A stretch of 59,855 nucleotides of DNA from UBA5905 sp964609975 (GCA_964609975.1 CAZSTR010000007.1:1-59855), one strand, 5' to 3'; positions 26,639-35,233 are shown, counted from the first letter of the stretch. Notes: a model not told the origin generated them from the letters alone. Translations and numbers: made by a program.

Positions 26639-27214
26639 ATGAAAAAATCGGCGGCGGTTTCCCGGCCGCATCCGGCGGCGCGTCTGGGCGCCTGTCTGTG
26701 GATGCTGGTGGTGGGGGTGATGGGCGTGGCTCTGGCCTGTGTCGGATATCGGGTCTTTCGGGCGGATTATCGGCGCAGTGTGCCGGAAACGGTGCCGCTG
26801 GACGGGGTGGAGGCGCTTTCCCTTCTGCCGGAGGCGGCGGAGCGGTTTGGGGTGGCGTCCGTGGCCGCGGCGCTGGACAACCGAAAGCAGGTGGGCGGCT
26901 ATGTGGTGGTGACGGAGGAGCCGGGCTATCGTTCAAAAATTCGGGTTTGCGCCACCTTCTCCGCCGACGGGCGGCGGCTGGTGGGGATGCGGGTGCTGTC
27001 CCAAAACGAAACCGAGTATCTGGGGACGCGGATTTCCGACGAGCGCTTTGCGGCTGCCTTCTCCGGCCGCAAAATGCCGGTGAAGCTGGCTGGTTCTCCG
27101 GCGCTTGGCGCGGCGGTGGATGGCCTTTCCGGATCCACGGTTTCGGCCGAAGCGGTGGTGCGTGCGGTGAACAACGCCCAAAAATATCTGCTTGCGGCGG
27201 GAATTGTGGAATGA
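26639..27214 (+). CDS. membrane-anchored FMN-binding domain protein
   Basis: A 191-residue protein with one N-terminal TM helix (about 18-40) and an extracytoplasmic FMN-binding domain. The attachment motif reads DGLSGSTVSAEAVVRAVNNA (acceptor Thr expected at 167), a close match to the RnfG-type site. It is shorter than, and different from, the RnfG encoded upstream, so it would be a second flavin carrier. GGAGG lies immediately upstream of ATG 26639, 10 bases after apbE. Confidence 0.8.
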   Translation: MKKSAAVSRPHPAARLGACLWMLVVGVMGVALACVGYRVFRADYRRSVPETVPLDGVEALSLLPEAAERFGVASVAAALDNRKQVGGYVVVTEEPGYRSKIRVCATFSADGRRLVGMRVLSQNETEYLGTRISDERFAAAFSGRKMPVKLAGSPALGAAVDGLSGSTVSAEAVVRAVNNAQKYLLAAGIVE

Positions 27215-27300
27215 ATTCGCGTTGGAGTTTTACAAACCGGATAACGAATGGCAAAACATCCGAATTGTAAAGCTTCGACTACATAATATGGAGGCGAACA

Positions 27301-27707
27301 TGGCGGTTCAGAAGAAAAATGGAGAGTCGGTGCGCTGGCGGCGTGGCGATGGCTGGCTATTGCTGGCGGTAGGGGCTTGCACCCTGTTGCTGGCTCTGGG
27401 GCTTTGGCTTTTTTCGGAGTGGACGGCACGCCGGGGGACGCTGGCGGTGGAAATCACCGTGGCCGGTCATTCGGTGGAGTGGTGCTCGCTGGCCGAAAAT
27501 CGGGAGCTCCTGGTGGAGGGTGTCGGCGGAACCAATCGGGTGGTGATTCGGGGCGGCCGGGTGACGGTGTTCGAGGCCGACTGCCCGGACGGAATTTGCG
27601 TCCGTCATCGCCCGATTTCCCGGTCGGGCCAGAGCATCGTGTGCCTGCCCCACAGAGTTTGTGTGGCAGTCGTCGGCGGGGCGCCGACAGTGGACGGGGA
27701 GGCGTGA
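27301..27707 (+). CDS. membrane-anchored NusG domain II protein (EetA-like)
   Basis: A 135-residue protein: TM helix at about 18-40, then a small beta-rich domain containing NRVVIRGGRVTVFEADCPDGIC and QSIVCLPHRVCVAV. This is the NusG_II family of exported one-span proteins, which is found beside Gx transporters. Four Cys residues in the domain could form disulfides. GGAGGCG lies at the correct distance before ATG 27301. The pair with the next gene resembles EetA/EetB of flavin-based electron transfer loci in Listeria, as I recall them. Confidence 0.8.
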
Positions 27708-27710
27708 CAG

Positions 27711-28199
27711 ATGAAGCAAAAAACAGCCTTGTATGGACTGCTGACGGCGCTGGCGCTGGTGTGTAGCTATGTGGAGGTTCTTTTGCCGTTGCCGCTGGGA
27801 ATTCCGGGGGTGCGGCTGGGGCTTGCCAACGGCGTGGTGCTGGTGGCGCTGATGAAAATGGGGACGGCGGATGCTTTTGCGGTGAATGGGCTGCGGATTT
27901 TGGTGGCCGGGTTGACCTTCGGGCACCCGGTGAGTATGCTGTATAGTCTGTGCGGCGGTCTGTTCAGCCTTTGCGTGATGACGCTTTGTCGGCACTCCGG
28001 CCGGTTCAGCGTTTTGGGGATAGGCATGGCGGGCGGTGTGTGCCACAACATTGGCCAGCTGCTGGTGGCCGGGGCCTTGATGGGCACCGCCCGGCTGTGG
28101 TGGTATGCGGTGGTGCTGTTGCCGGTGGGGTTGCTCACCGGCGCTGGAATCGGTTTGGTGGTGTGTTTGTTGCTGCCGCGGCTGAAGGGGCTGAGCTGA
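27711..28199 (+). CDS. Gx-transporter-family membrane protein (EetB-like)
   Basis: A 162-residue hydrophobic protein with about five TM helices and the family features LPLGIPGVRLGLANGVVLVAL, HPVSMLYSLCGGLFSL and GGVCHNIGQLLVA. It belongs to the family once named heptaprenyl diphosphate synthase component I. These proteins are ECF-S-like and usually follow a NusG_II protein. It starts three bases after that gene, and ends the rnf-linked run of eleven genes. The substrate is unknown; a role with quinone, flavin or electron transfer is inferred from context. Confidence 0.82.
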   Translation: MKQKTALYGLLTALALVCSYVEVLLPLPLGIPGVRLGLANGVVLVALMKMGTADAFAVNGLRILVAGLTFGHPVSMLYSLCGGLFSLCVMTLCRHSGRFSVLGIGMAGGVCHNIGQLLVAGALMGTARLWWYAVVLLPVGLLTGAGIGLVVCLLLPRLKGLS

Positions 28200-28211
28200 G
28201 GCAAAAATGAC

Positions 28212-28241
28212 TTGACTTTTTGGGGGGGGAGGGTATATACT
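28212..28241 (+). promoter_or_regulatory. sigma-A promoter for the GH43-like gene
   Basis: TTGACT (28212-28217), 18-base spacer, TATACT (28236-28241). Confidence 0.65.
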
Positions 28242-28299
28242 ATGATGAGAAAAAACGGCGCCGCAGAAGGATTTGCGGCGGATAAAAGGAGCGAGCGGA

Positions 28300-29175
28300 A
28301 TGAATAACCCAGTTGTTCGGGGCTGGTATGCCGACCCGGAGTCCCGTGTCTATGGCGACAAGGTGTATATGTATGTGACGAAATCTCTCCCCTTCGAGGA
28401 ACAGCATAATCTGGATTTGGTTGTCACGGAGGATTTGGAAACCTTCACGGTGGTGGAGGATATTCTGGACATGGATACCTTCCAAGGCGCCGATTTTGCC
28501 ATTTGGGCGCCGACGGTGGTGGAAAAGGACGGGAAATATTATTTGATTTTCGCCGCGAACAACATCATGAAGGACCATGAGGCCGGCGGCCTGTATATCG
28601 GCGTGTGCGACACGCCGACCGGCCCCTTCAAAAATGTGTTCGCAGACGGGCGAGCGCTGTTGAATGTGTTTTATGCCGGCGCCCAGCCCATCGACGCCCA
28701 TCTGTTTAAGGATGAGGACGGGCAGATTTATCTCTATTATGGTGGCTGGGGGCATTTGGTGGTGTGCAAGATGAAGGACACCATGGATGGTTTCCAGCCC
28801 ATGGAGGAGCCTTGTATCGACGGCGTGGCGCGGGAAATCACGCCGGACGCCTATGTGGAGGCACCCTATGTGCAAAAAATCGACGGAAAATATCATCTCA
28901 TGTATTCCACTGGCAACTGGGGAGACAAAAGCTATTGCGTGAAGGCGGCCGTGGCCGATTGTCCCCGCGGCGAATTTCGCTATTACGGCGATGTGCTGTG
29001 GGCAAACGCTCTGGCGGAAGGTCCCGGCCATAACAGCCATTTCGTGTTCCGGGGTGTCCACTATACCGCCTATCATCGCCGCCCGGTGGGCGACATGAAT
29101 CCGCACCACCGCCAGCTTTGTATCGACAGGCTCCCGATTGAGGGCGGAAGGCTGCAACAGGTGCAGATGACTTGA
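28300..29175 (+). CDS. glycoside hydrolase family 43-like protein
   Basis: A 291-residue five-bladed beta-propeller-type hydrolase. Candidate catalytic residues are Asp in GWYADPESRVYGDKVYMY, Asp in PIDAHLFKDEDGQIYLYYGG and Glu in YVEAPYVQKIDGKYHLMYS, the order expected for base, pKa modulator and acid in GH43. Activity is probably on arabinose- or xylose-containing oligosaccharides. It has no signal peptide, so it would act inside the cell. ATG 28300 follows AAAGGAG; the upstream in-frame start at 28273 is less likely. It has its own promoter and terminator. Confidence 0.83.
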   Translation: MNNPVVRGWYADPESRVYGDKVYMYVTKSLPFEEQHNLDLVVTEDLETFTVVEDILDMDTFQGADFAIWAPTVVEKDGKYYLIFAANNIMKDHEAGGLYIGVCDTPTGPFKNVFADGRALLNVFYAGAQPIDAHLFKDEDGQIYLYYGGWGHLVVCKMKDTMDGFQPMEEPCIDGVAREITPDAYVEAPYVQKIDGKYHLMYSTGNWGDKSYCVKAAVADCPRGEFRYYGDVLWANALAEGPGHNSHFVFRGVHYTAYHRRPVGDMNPHHRQLCIDRLPIEGGRLQQVQMT

Positions 29176-29203
29176 GATTTATCAAGAAACAGAAAGCACG
29201 AAC

Positions 29204-29243
29204 AAAAAGGGGTGCGTCTCCGGCGGAGGCGCACCTCTTTTTG
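29204..29243 (+). terminator. intrinsic terminator after the GH43-like gene
   Basis: AGGGGTGCGTCTCC pairs with GGAGGCGCACCTC, followed by TTTTT. Confidence 0.82.
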
Positions 29244-29273
29244 GGGAAAGCACGACGGGCTTCGACATATTTC

Positions 29274-29302
29274 TTGACGCCGAGGGACTTGTGTGGTATA
29301 CT
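29274..29302 (+). promoter_or_regulatory. sigma-A promoter for the C39-type peptidase gene
   Basis: TTGACG (29274-29279), 17-base spacer, TATACT (29297-29302). Confidence 0.78.
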
Positions 29303-29346
29303 TTTCCACACTTCGATTATGCTTCGCTTCAAGGAGGAGAGGGCTT

Positions 29347-30228
29347 ATGTCCCGGTCTGCAAAACATTCCCGCCGCCGTCGGCGGCGGTTGCGGCCGCAG
29401 GCGCTGGCGCTGTTGCTGGTTTTCGTGGTGCTGTTGGGGCTTGTGGTTCTGGCTGTCCCGCGGGTGCTGAAAAAGGGCTTTGACCGGAATGAATCCGTTT
29501 CGTCGGGGATGCTCTCCGACGCTGTCTCTGGAGGCAGCGCGCATCCGTCTACCACCACCACAAAGGTGACCACGACTACCGTACAGGTTCAGCTGCATAG
29601 CTTCGCGGCGCCGACTCGCGGCGAAAACGGCCGGGTGATGCTCCAGGGCGTTCCGCTGATTGCCCAGCGCCCCAATTTCCCCACCGGCTGTGAAAGCGCT
29701 AGCGCGGTGATGGCCATGCAATTCGCCGGCGCTTCCATCACGATGGACGCCTTTGTGGATGAATATCTGGAAAAGAGCAGTCAGTTTTATTATCAGGACA
29801 ATGTGAAATATGGCCCCGACCCGAACAAGTTTTTCCTCGGCTCGCCCCGCTCCAGCTCCGCCTATGGGTGCTTTGCGCCGGTTATTCGGGACGCCATCAA
29901 TCGCTATTATGGAAACACCGCCCATGTGACCGACGCTACGGGAAGCTCGCTGGAGGAGCTGTGCAGTCGCTATATCGACCGGGGAATCCCGGTGCTGACC
30001 TGGGTGAGCATTCGCATGATAGCGCCGTATTATTCGGATTCCTGGGTGTTGCCGGATGGCTCCACCTTCCAGTGGCCGGCGAATGAGCATTGCGCGGTGC
30101 TGGTGGGCTATGACAACGACAAATATTATTTCAACGATCCCTGGACCGGCGCAGTGGGTGGATATAGCCGCGCGCTCAGCGAAAGCCGCTATGCGTTCAT
30201 GGGAAAGCAGGCGCTGGTGGTGCAATAA
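29347..30228 (+). CDS. exported C39-type (papain-like) peptidase
   Basis: A 293-residue cell-surface protein. A very basic N-terminus (residues 1-18) precedes a TM anchor (about 20-40), then a Thr-rich linker (STTTTKVTTTTVQ) leads to a C39_2 peptidase domain. The catalytic triad candidates are Cys in FPTGCESASAVMAM, His in NEHCAVLVGYD and Asp in YFNDPW. The fold is shared with bacteriocin-processing peptidases, but no transporter domain is attached. It probably processes surface peptides. AAGGAGG precedes the ATG. Confidence 0.83.
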   Translation: MSRSAKHSRRRRRRLRPQALALLLVFVVLLGLVVLAVPRVLKKGFDRNESVSSGMLSDAVSGGSAHPSTTTTKVTTTTVQVQLHSFAAPTRGENGRVMLQGVPLIAQRPNFPTGCESASAVMAMQFAGASITMDAFVDEYLEKSSQFYYQDNVKYGPDPNKFFLGSPRSSSAYGCFAPVIRDAINRYYGNTAHVTDATGSSLEELCSRYIDRGIPVLTWVSIRMIAPYYSDSWVLPDGSTFQWPANEHCAVLVGYDNDKYYFNDPWTGAVGGYSRALSESRYAFMGKQALVVQ

Positions 30229-30269
30229 GCGGGCGAAAAGCATCTCTCAAAGCAGAAAAAGGGCATGAA

Positions 30270-30315
30270 AAGAAAAGCGGAGGAAGTTGATTTTTCAACT
30301 TCCTCCGCTTTTCTG
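30270..30315. terminator. bidirectional terminator (perfect 17-base arms)
   Basis: AAAAGCGGAGGAAGTTG pairs perfectly with CAACTTCCTCCGCTTTT around a short loop, between the C39 peptidase and the convergent gene at 30349. Confidence 0.88.
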
Positions 30316-30348
30316 TATTCTGCCCTTTTTAGCCATTTTCGGTCTTTT

Positions 30349-30909
30349 TCAGTCCGGGTCTGTCAGCTCCTCCTTGTGGTCGAGGACATAGTCCTCGCAG
30401 AGAGACAGGGGATATTCGGTTTCCAGCGCGGCGCGCAGAGCATTTTCGGCCGCCGCCAGAGCCTCGCTGTCCGCGGTCTCGCAGGCGCGCAGGGTGTCCA
30501 GCGCGTCGCCGCAGGCGGGAGCGCCGATGGCGCGAAAGCCGCTCGCGGCCAATTCTGCCAGCTCCCAGCTGGGGGAGCAAACCAGCGTAGCGGCGTCCGC
30601 CGCCGCCAGCTCCCGGCAAATCGCCCAAACGCTGTATACGACGGTGGAGCTGTTTCCAAGCTCCGCCAGAACGGCGACGGGGTTCGGCTTTCCGGCCTGC
30701 TCCGCCCGCGCCAGCACCCGCGCCACAATCGCTTCCACCCGCTCGCCGACAGGGATTTTATCGAACAGGTCGGCGGGGATGCGGGCATATTTATTCATCA
30801 TGCGGGTCGCCCGCCCCTGTTTTCCACTTTTGTTGCCCATGCGGCGCAACGCCAGCAACAGTACTACCAGCAAAACAACCAGCGCCAGCTGTTTCCAATC
30901 CCATTTCAT
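30349..30909 (-). CDS. uncharacterised membrane-anchored protein
   Basis: A 186-residue protein with one N-terminal TM helix (about 8-22), then a basic stretch and a mostly helical soluble part rich in Ala and acidic residues. I do not recognise it with confidence; the pattern ELGNSSTVVYSVWAICREL then RAIGAPACGDALDTL weakly recalls the DMP19-type domain. It starts with ATG 30909, AAAGGAGG upstream, 15 bases after rsmI, so it is the last gene of the trmN6-rsmI operon. Function unknown. Confidence 0.6.
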   Translation of the reverse strand: MKWDWKQLALVVLLVVLLLALRRMGNKSGKQGRATRMMNKYARIPADLFDKIPVGERVEAIVARVLARAEQAGKPNPVAVLAELGNSSTVVYSVWAICRELAAADAATLVCSPSWELAELAASGFRAIGAPACGDALDTLRACETADSEALAAAENALRAALETEYPLSLCEDYVLDHKEELTDPD

Positions 30910-30924
30910 ATAAGGCTCCTCCTT

Positions 30925-31764
30925 TTATTTCTGTTCCATCAGACGACGATAAATATCGCCTTTTTTCAAGCCGGTGTCGGCGGCGGCGGTTTTCGCCGCC
31001 TCGGAGGCGGACATCCCCGTCGCCATATATTCCCGCGCGAGGCTCTCGGCCTGCTCCGGGGAGAGCGCCTGCGCCTGTTCCGGCGCCGCGCCGCTCACCA
31101 CCAGCACAAACTCGCCACGTGGCGCTTCCTCTCGAAAGCGCTCCGCCGCCGCCAAAAGGGTGGTGCGGATGACTTCCTCGTGCACCTTTGTCAGCTCCCG
31201 CGCCAGCGCCACCGGACGGTCTCCCAGCGTCGCGGCCATGTCGGCCAGGGTGGCCGCCAGCTTATGGGGCGCTTCATAAAATACCATGGTGCGCGTTTCT
31301 CCGCGCAGGCTTTCCAGATGCTCTCGGCGGCTGCGCTTGTTCACGCTCAAAAAGCCCTCGAAGCAAAAGCGGCCGGTGGGAAGCCCTGCCATCGCTAGCG
31401 CGGTGGCCATGGCCGTTGGGCCGGGAACAACCCCCACGGGGATTCCCTTTTCGTGGCATTGCGCCACCAACTCCTCGCCGGGGTCGGAAATCGCCGGCAT
31501 CCCCGCGTCGGTTACCAGCACCCCGTTTTCCCCCGCCAGCAGGCGGGCACAAATCACTTCGCCCCGCTCTCGTTTGTTGTGCTCAAAATAGCTGATGAGC
31601 GGTCGTGAAATTTCAAAATGGTTGAGCAGCTTCAGGGTTACGCGGGTGTCCTCCGCAGCGATGAAATCGCAGGCGCGCAGAGCCTCCAGAGCCCGCGGTG
31701 AAAAATCCGACAGATTGCCGATGGGGGTTCCCACGAGGGTCAGGCACCCCGGTTGATTGGCCAT
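30925..31764 (-). CDS. rsmI: 16S rRNA C1402 2'-O-methyltransferase
   Basis: Tetrapyrrole-methylase-fold enzyme that methylates the ribose of C1402 in 16S rRNA. Signatures are LTLVGTPIGNLSDFSPRALE, DFIAAEDTRVTLKLLNHF, GVLVTDAGMPAISDPGEELV, VVPGPTAMATALAMAGLPT and a C-terminal LKKGDIYRRLM helix. It is 279 residues from ATG 31764, with GGAGTG upstream; the longer frame starting at 31797 would run up to the preceding gene. The TrmN6-like gene immediately upstream is probably co-transcribed. Confidence 0.94.
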   Translation of the reverse strand: MANQPGCLTLVGTPIGNLSDFSPRALEALRACDFIAAEDTRVTLKLLNHFEISRPLISYFEHNKRERGEVICARLLAGENGVLVTDAGMPAISDPGEELVAQCHEKGIPVGVVPGPTAMATALAMAGLPTGRFCFEGFLSVNKRSRREHLESLRGETRTMVFYEAPHKLAATLADMAATLGDRPVALARELTKVHEEVIRTTLLAAAERFREEAPRGEFVLVVSGAAPEQAQALSPEQAESLAREYMATGMSASEAAKTAAADTGLKKGDIYRRLMEQK

Positions 31765-31800
31765 AGAAAACACTCCAAACGGTATAAAATTACACACAAA

Positions 31801-32511
31801 TCACAGATTGTATATTCTTTTTTGCTCCGCCGAGGGGGTGCCGTCTGCTTCTTCAAGGCAGAGGGGCGCCTCCCAGCGCAGACCAGGGCGTCCACCCTGG
31901 CGCCCCTCCACTAGAAAAAGCCAGGGGGCGGAGGTCGGGCGCTGTTGTACCGGGCGCAGGCGCTTCGGCTCCAGTCCGGCGGCGGTCATTGCCGCCAACA
32001 CCGTCGTTAGCTGCTCCGGCCGATGGCACAGGCAGAAGCGACCGCCGTTTTGTAGAAGCCAACGCCCAGCGGCGCAAACCTGGGACAGCGTTTCATCAGT
32101 GGCATGGCGCGCCCGGCGGCGTGCTTCGTCGGCGGAGGCTTTTCCGCTGTTGGGCGGGAAGAAGGGCGGGTTGCAGACAACCAGCCGCGCCGTCCCGGCG
32201 GGGGCGATGGCTCTCGGCTGCGCCCAATCAGCGACGCGAAATTCCGGTCGGACAGTGCCGTCGAAGGCTGCCGCCGATCGGCGGCACAGGGCAATGGCCT
32301 GCGGGTCGACGTCGATGCCCAGCATCGCGCCCGGCCGCGCCGCAGCGCACAGCCGCAACGCAATTGCTCCGCAGCCGGTGCCCAGCTCCACCACCGCTTC
32401 GCCCGGTCGCACCGCGGCGAAATCCGCCAACAGCAATGCGTCTGCGCCGAACCGATGGGCGGCGGAAACGGCGATTTTCGTGTCTCGATATAGCGGAAGC
32501 CAGTCCGTCAC
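31801..32511 (-). CDS. tRNA1(Val) A37 N6-methyltransferase-like protein
   Basis: A 236-residue SAM-dependent methyltransferase of the YfiC/TrmN6 group. Motif I is VVELGTGCGAIALRL, the acidic motif II is MLGIDVDPQAIALC, and the catalytic NPPF sequence lies in LVVCNPPFFPP. A C-terminal segment follows. Members usually methylate A37 of tRNA1(Val), although substrate differs among the family. It directly precedes rsmI, 36 bases apart, consistent with a translation-related RNA modification operon. Confidence 0.88.
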   Translation of the reverse strand: MTDWLPLYRDTKIAVSAAHRFGADALLLADFAAVRPGEAVVELGTGCGAIALRLCAAARPGAMLGIDVDPQAIALCRRSAAAFDGTVRPEFRVADWAQPRAIAPAGTARLVVCNPPFFPPNSGKASADEARRRARHATDETLSQVCAAGRWLLQNGGRFCLCHRPEQLTTVLAAMTAAGLEPKRLRPVQQRPTSAPWLFLVEGRQGGRPGLRWEAPLCLEEADGTPSAEQKRIYNL

Positions 32512-32540
32512 GAAGGTTCACCGCCTTTCATTTTTCCGAA

Positions 32541-32592
32541 AAAAGGAAAAAGGGACTGCCGCGCGGGCCAAAGCCCGAAGCACAGCAGCCCC
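32541..32592 (-). terminator. terminator of the ferredoxin gene
   Basis: Minus strand: GGGGCTGC pairs with GCAGTCCC (one G-U pair), with inner pairs GGGC/GCCC, followed by a T run. It lies between the ferredoxin and trmN6-like genes. Confidence 0.7.
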
Positions 32593-32608
32593 ACCCTTCT
32601 GCAAGGAT

Positions 32609-32779
32609 TTAGGCCTCGGCAGGAGCGCCCACCGGGCAGGTCTCCGCGCAAGCGCCGCAATCGACGCAGGTGTCTGCATCGATGACATACTTGCCGTCCC
32701 CCTCGCTGATGGCGCCCACCGGGCAGCCCTCCGCGCAGGCGCCGCACATAATGCACGCGTCCGAAATCGCATAAGCCAT
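32609..32779 (-). CDS. 2[4Fe-4S] ferredoxin
   Basis: A 56-residue clostridial-type ferredoxin with two cluster motifs, CIMCGACAEGCP (residues 9-20) and CVDCGACAETCP (38-49). The size and spacing are typical of the 2[4Fe-4S] carrier. It would be the natural cytoplasmic electron partner for the Rnf complex encoded 9 kb away and for oxidoreductases generally. ATG 32779 follows GGGAGGTG and a promoter (32814-32841); it is monocistronic with its own terminator. Confidence 0.95.
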   Translation of the reverse strand: MAYAISDACIMCGACAEGCPVGAISEGDGKYVIDADTCVDCGACAETCPVGAPAEA

Positions 32780-32813
32780 GGTTTTGCACCTCCCTATTCA
32801 ACTCGTTCACTTT

Positions 32814-32841
32814 ATCATACCACAATATTTGAAAAATGCAA
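32814..32841 (-). promoter_or_regulatory. promoter for the ferredoxin gene
   Basis: Minus strand: TTGCAT (32836-32841), 16-base spacer, TATGAT (32814-32819). Confidence 0.65.
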
Positions 32842-32992
32842 CGGTTTTTGAAATTTTTCTTCGGATTTCTTGGGACAAGCCGGGGGAAATCCCCCTTTTC
32901 AGGCAAAAAACTCCTTGAAAAAGCCGGGAAAAGGACGAAAAATCCGGTAAAGGGAGGAAAATACTGCTGCCTTTGTTTCTATGATGCTAAAA

Positions 32993-33016
32993 ATCCCCGC
33001 CCGGCCGGGCGGGGAT
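32993..33016 (-). terminator. terminator after the Gfo/Idh oxidoreductase gene
   Basis: Perfect 24-base palindrome ATCCCCGCCCGG/CCGGGCGGGGAT followed on the minus strand by a short T run. Confidence 0.65.
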
Positions 33017-33039
33017 AAAAGATAGCTGTTTTTTTGCAC

Positions 33040-34089
33040 TTAAATGCGGCAGTCGATGGCCTGGCGGCTCTCGGCGGAGCGGAAGGCCTCCTCGATCACC
33101 CGCATCACCCGCATCATCTGGGGATGGGTCACAAGCTGAGTCTCCTCGCCGGCGATGGCCTTCACCATGTTGCGATAAAAATCGTGCACATCAGAGGCCG
33201 GCCGCTCCAGCGAATAGCTTTCCGTGGTCAGCTCATCTCTGGGCGCCATGGTTTTCGTGAGACCGGCGGCGGTTTGCACCGGCAGAACCTCGTTTTCGTG
33301 CCAATGGGTGCATTTCACTACCTGGCAAGGTTCCCGCCAATCCTCGATGAGCGCCGAACCCTTTTCCGCCCGCAGGTAAAACCGGGGCATGGGCAGGAAG
33401 TTGTAGGTTCCCACTTCCACATAGGCGCTTTTTCCGTCCTCGAAGGTCATATCCAGCCGGAAGCCGTCGTCCACCTCGGTGTTGGTGATATGATCGAAGC
33501 GGCAGTCAACCTGGGTCAGGGGCTGGGGGAACAGCTGGAGAAGCTGATCGATGAGATGGATGCCCCAGTCATATAACATTCCGCCGCCGTATTGGCGAAT
33601 TCCCCGCCAGTCGCTGGGGATGCCGCGGGATCCATGGATGCGGCTCTCGATGCGAATGAATTCGCCCAGCTCGCCGGATTCCTTCAACTGCTTCATCGCC
33701 AGATAGTCCACATCCCAGCGGCGGTTCTGATGGACGGTGAACAGGCGGTTCGCCCGCTGTGCTGCGTCGAAAAGCCGTTGGAGGCTGGCGCAGTCCAGCG
33801 TCACCGGCTTCTCGCAAATCACATGCTTTCCGGCCTCCAGACCGCGCACGCAAACGCTTTCGTGCTGGTCGTTGGGGATGGCCACGGTCAAAAGGGTGAC
33901 CTCCGGGTCGGCCAAAACAGCCTCATAGGAATCATAGGCGTGAATTCCGCGGCTTTCGGCCAGCGCCCGCTTTTCCGGCAGAATGTCATAAATCCCGGCC
34001 AGCTCCACCACATCGCTATTCAGCGCGTGCTGGACATGCCAGCCGCCCATGCCGCCGTAGCCGATGACCGCCAATTTGTATTTCTTCAT
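33040..34089 (-). CDS. Gfo/Idh/MocA-family oxidoreductase
   Basis: A 349-residue NAD(P)-dependent sugar or inositol dehydrogenase. The N-terminal Rossmann fold begins YKLAVIGYGGMGGWHVQHAL. The family motif VICEKPVTLDCASLQ carries the conserved EKP Lys. The C-terminal substrate-binding region has GMLYDWGIHLIDQLLQL. GAGGATG precedes ATG 34089. It follows the isomerase-like gene by 28 bases, so the two are probably co-transcribed, and together suggest degradation of an inositol- or keto-sugar-like compound. The exact substrate is not recognisable. Confidence 0.88.
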   Translation of the reverse strand: MKKYKLAVIGYGGMGGWHVQHALNSDVVELAGIYDILPEKRALAESRGIHAYDSYEAVLADPEVTLLTVAIPNDQHESVCVRGLEAGKHVICEKPVTLDCASLQRLFDAAQRANRLFTVHQNRRWDVDYLAMKQLKESGELGEFIRIESRIHGSRGIPSDWRGIRQYGGGMLYDWGIHLIDQLLQLFPQPLTQVDCRFDHITNTEVDDGFRLDMTFEDGKSAYVEVGTYNFLPMPRFYLRAEKGSALIEDWREPCQVVKCTHWHENEVLPVQTAAGLTKTMAPRDELTTESYSLERPASDVHDFYRNMVKAIAGEETQLVTHPQMMRVMRVIEEAFRSAESRQAIDCRI

Positions 34090-34117
34090 GGTTTGTTCAT
34101 CCTCTCCCTGTGCCGTC

Positions 34118-35083
34118 TCAGGTCCACCAGGCGTCGGTGGGCTTTTCAGCGATCATGATGTCCTTGAGGAAGGAGATGGCCTTTTCCAGTCCTTCTCGAA
34201 TGCTCATCAGTGCGTCCTCGTGCTCGATGCTCACCGAACGGTCATAGCCGATGAGCTGGAGGGTGGACAGCATATCCTTCCACAGCTTCGTATCCGAGCC
34301 GTAGCCGATGGTGCGGAAAACCCAGCTGCGATCCTCCACCAGACCGAGGTTCTTGGTGTCCAGCACGCCGTTGACGGCCACATTCTGAGGATCCAGATAG
34401 GTGTCCTTCGCATGGAAATGATACACCGCGCCCTTCAGCGCCCGCAGGGCGGACACCGGGTCGATGCCCTGCCAGAGAAGGTGGCTGGGGTCGAAGTTCG
34501 CACCGAGGATGGGGCCGACCGCCTCCCGCAGACGCAGAAGAGTGGCGGGGTTATAGACGCAGAAGCCGGGGTGCATCTCAAAGGCAATGCGCCGCACACC
34601 ATAGCCTTCCGCCAGCGCCGCCGCCCCCTTCCAATAGGGGATCAGCACCTCGTTCCATTGATAGTCCAGAATCTTTCCATAATCCTCCGGCCAGGCGCAG
34701 GTGACCCAGTTGGGATAGCGGCTTTCGGGGCAGTCGCCCGGACAGCCGGAGAAGGTCACGACCGTATCCACGCCCAGCTTTTGCGCCAGCTTGCAGGTGT
34801 TCACGAACACTCGATGATATTCGGCGGCGACGGCCTTGTCGGGGTGCACCGGGTTGCCATGGCAGGACAGGGCGGAGATTTCTAGCTTGAATTCGGCCAA
34901 CAGTGCCTTTAGCTCCGCCAGCTTGTTTTCATCGGCCAAAAGAACATCCGGGTCGCAGTGGTTTTTGTTGGTATATCCGCCGGTGCCCAGCTCCACCGTT
35001 TGAACGCCCAGCGAATGGAGATAGGCAAAGGTTTCCCGTGTGGGCATGGCCTGCATGGGAACAGTCAAAACGCCCAGTTTCAT
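34118..35083 (-). CDS. sugar phosphate isomerase/epimerase (xylose isomerase-like TIM barrel)
   Basis: A 321-residue TIM-barrel protein of the IolE/IolI/xylose isomerase-like family. Metal-binding residues are likely in MHPGFCVYNP, NFDPSHLLWQG, YHFHAKDTYLD and SIEHEDALM, a pattern typical of this group. ATG 35083 has AAAGGAG upstream and a promoter at 35129-35156. It forms an operon with the downstream Gfo/Idh oxidoreductase, so a pathway for an unusual polyol or keto sugar is likely. Confidence 0.88.
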   Translation of the reverse strand: MKLGVLTVPMQAMPTRETFAYLHSLGVQTVELGTGGYTNKNHCDPDVLLADENKLAELKALLAEFKLEISALSCHGNPVHPDKAVAAEYHRVFVNTCKLAQKLGVDTVVTFSGCPGDCPESRYPNWVTCAWPEDYGKILDYQWNEVLIPYWKGAAALAEGYGVRRIAFEMHPGFCVYNPATLLRLREAVGPILGANFDPSHLLWQGIDPVSALRALKGAVYHFHAKDTYLDPQNVAVNGVLDTKNLGLVEDRSWVFRTIGYGSDTKLWKDMLSTLQLIGYDRSVSIEHEDALMSIREGLEKAISFLKDIMIAEKPTDAWWT

Positions 35084-35128
35084 AACAGATCGCTCCTTTA
35101 TACACAAAATTGTGCTTTTCTAATTGTC

Positions 35129-35156
35129 ATTATACAGACTTTGTTCGTTTTTTCAA
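35129..35156 (-). promoter_or_regulatory. promoter for the isomerase/oxidoreductase operon
   Basis: Minus strand: TTGAAA (35151-35156), 16-base spacer, TATAAT (35129-35134). The gap to the divergent gene at 35309 is AT-rich and may hold a regulator site I cannot name. Confidence 0.68.
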
Positions 35157-35233
35157 TACCTATTTTCTGTTGTTTTGTAAACTTTTTTACTTTTTTGCAC
35201 CGCGTGATGGTTGAAAAGGTGAAAAGCTTTTGC

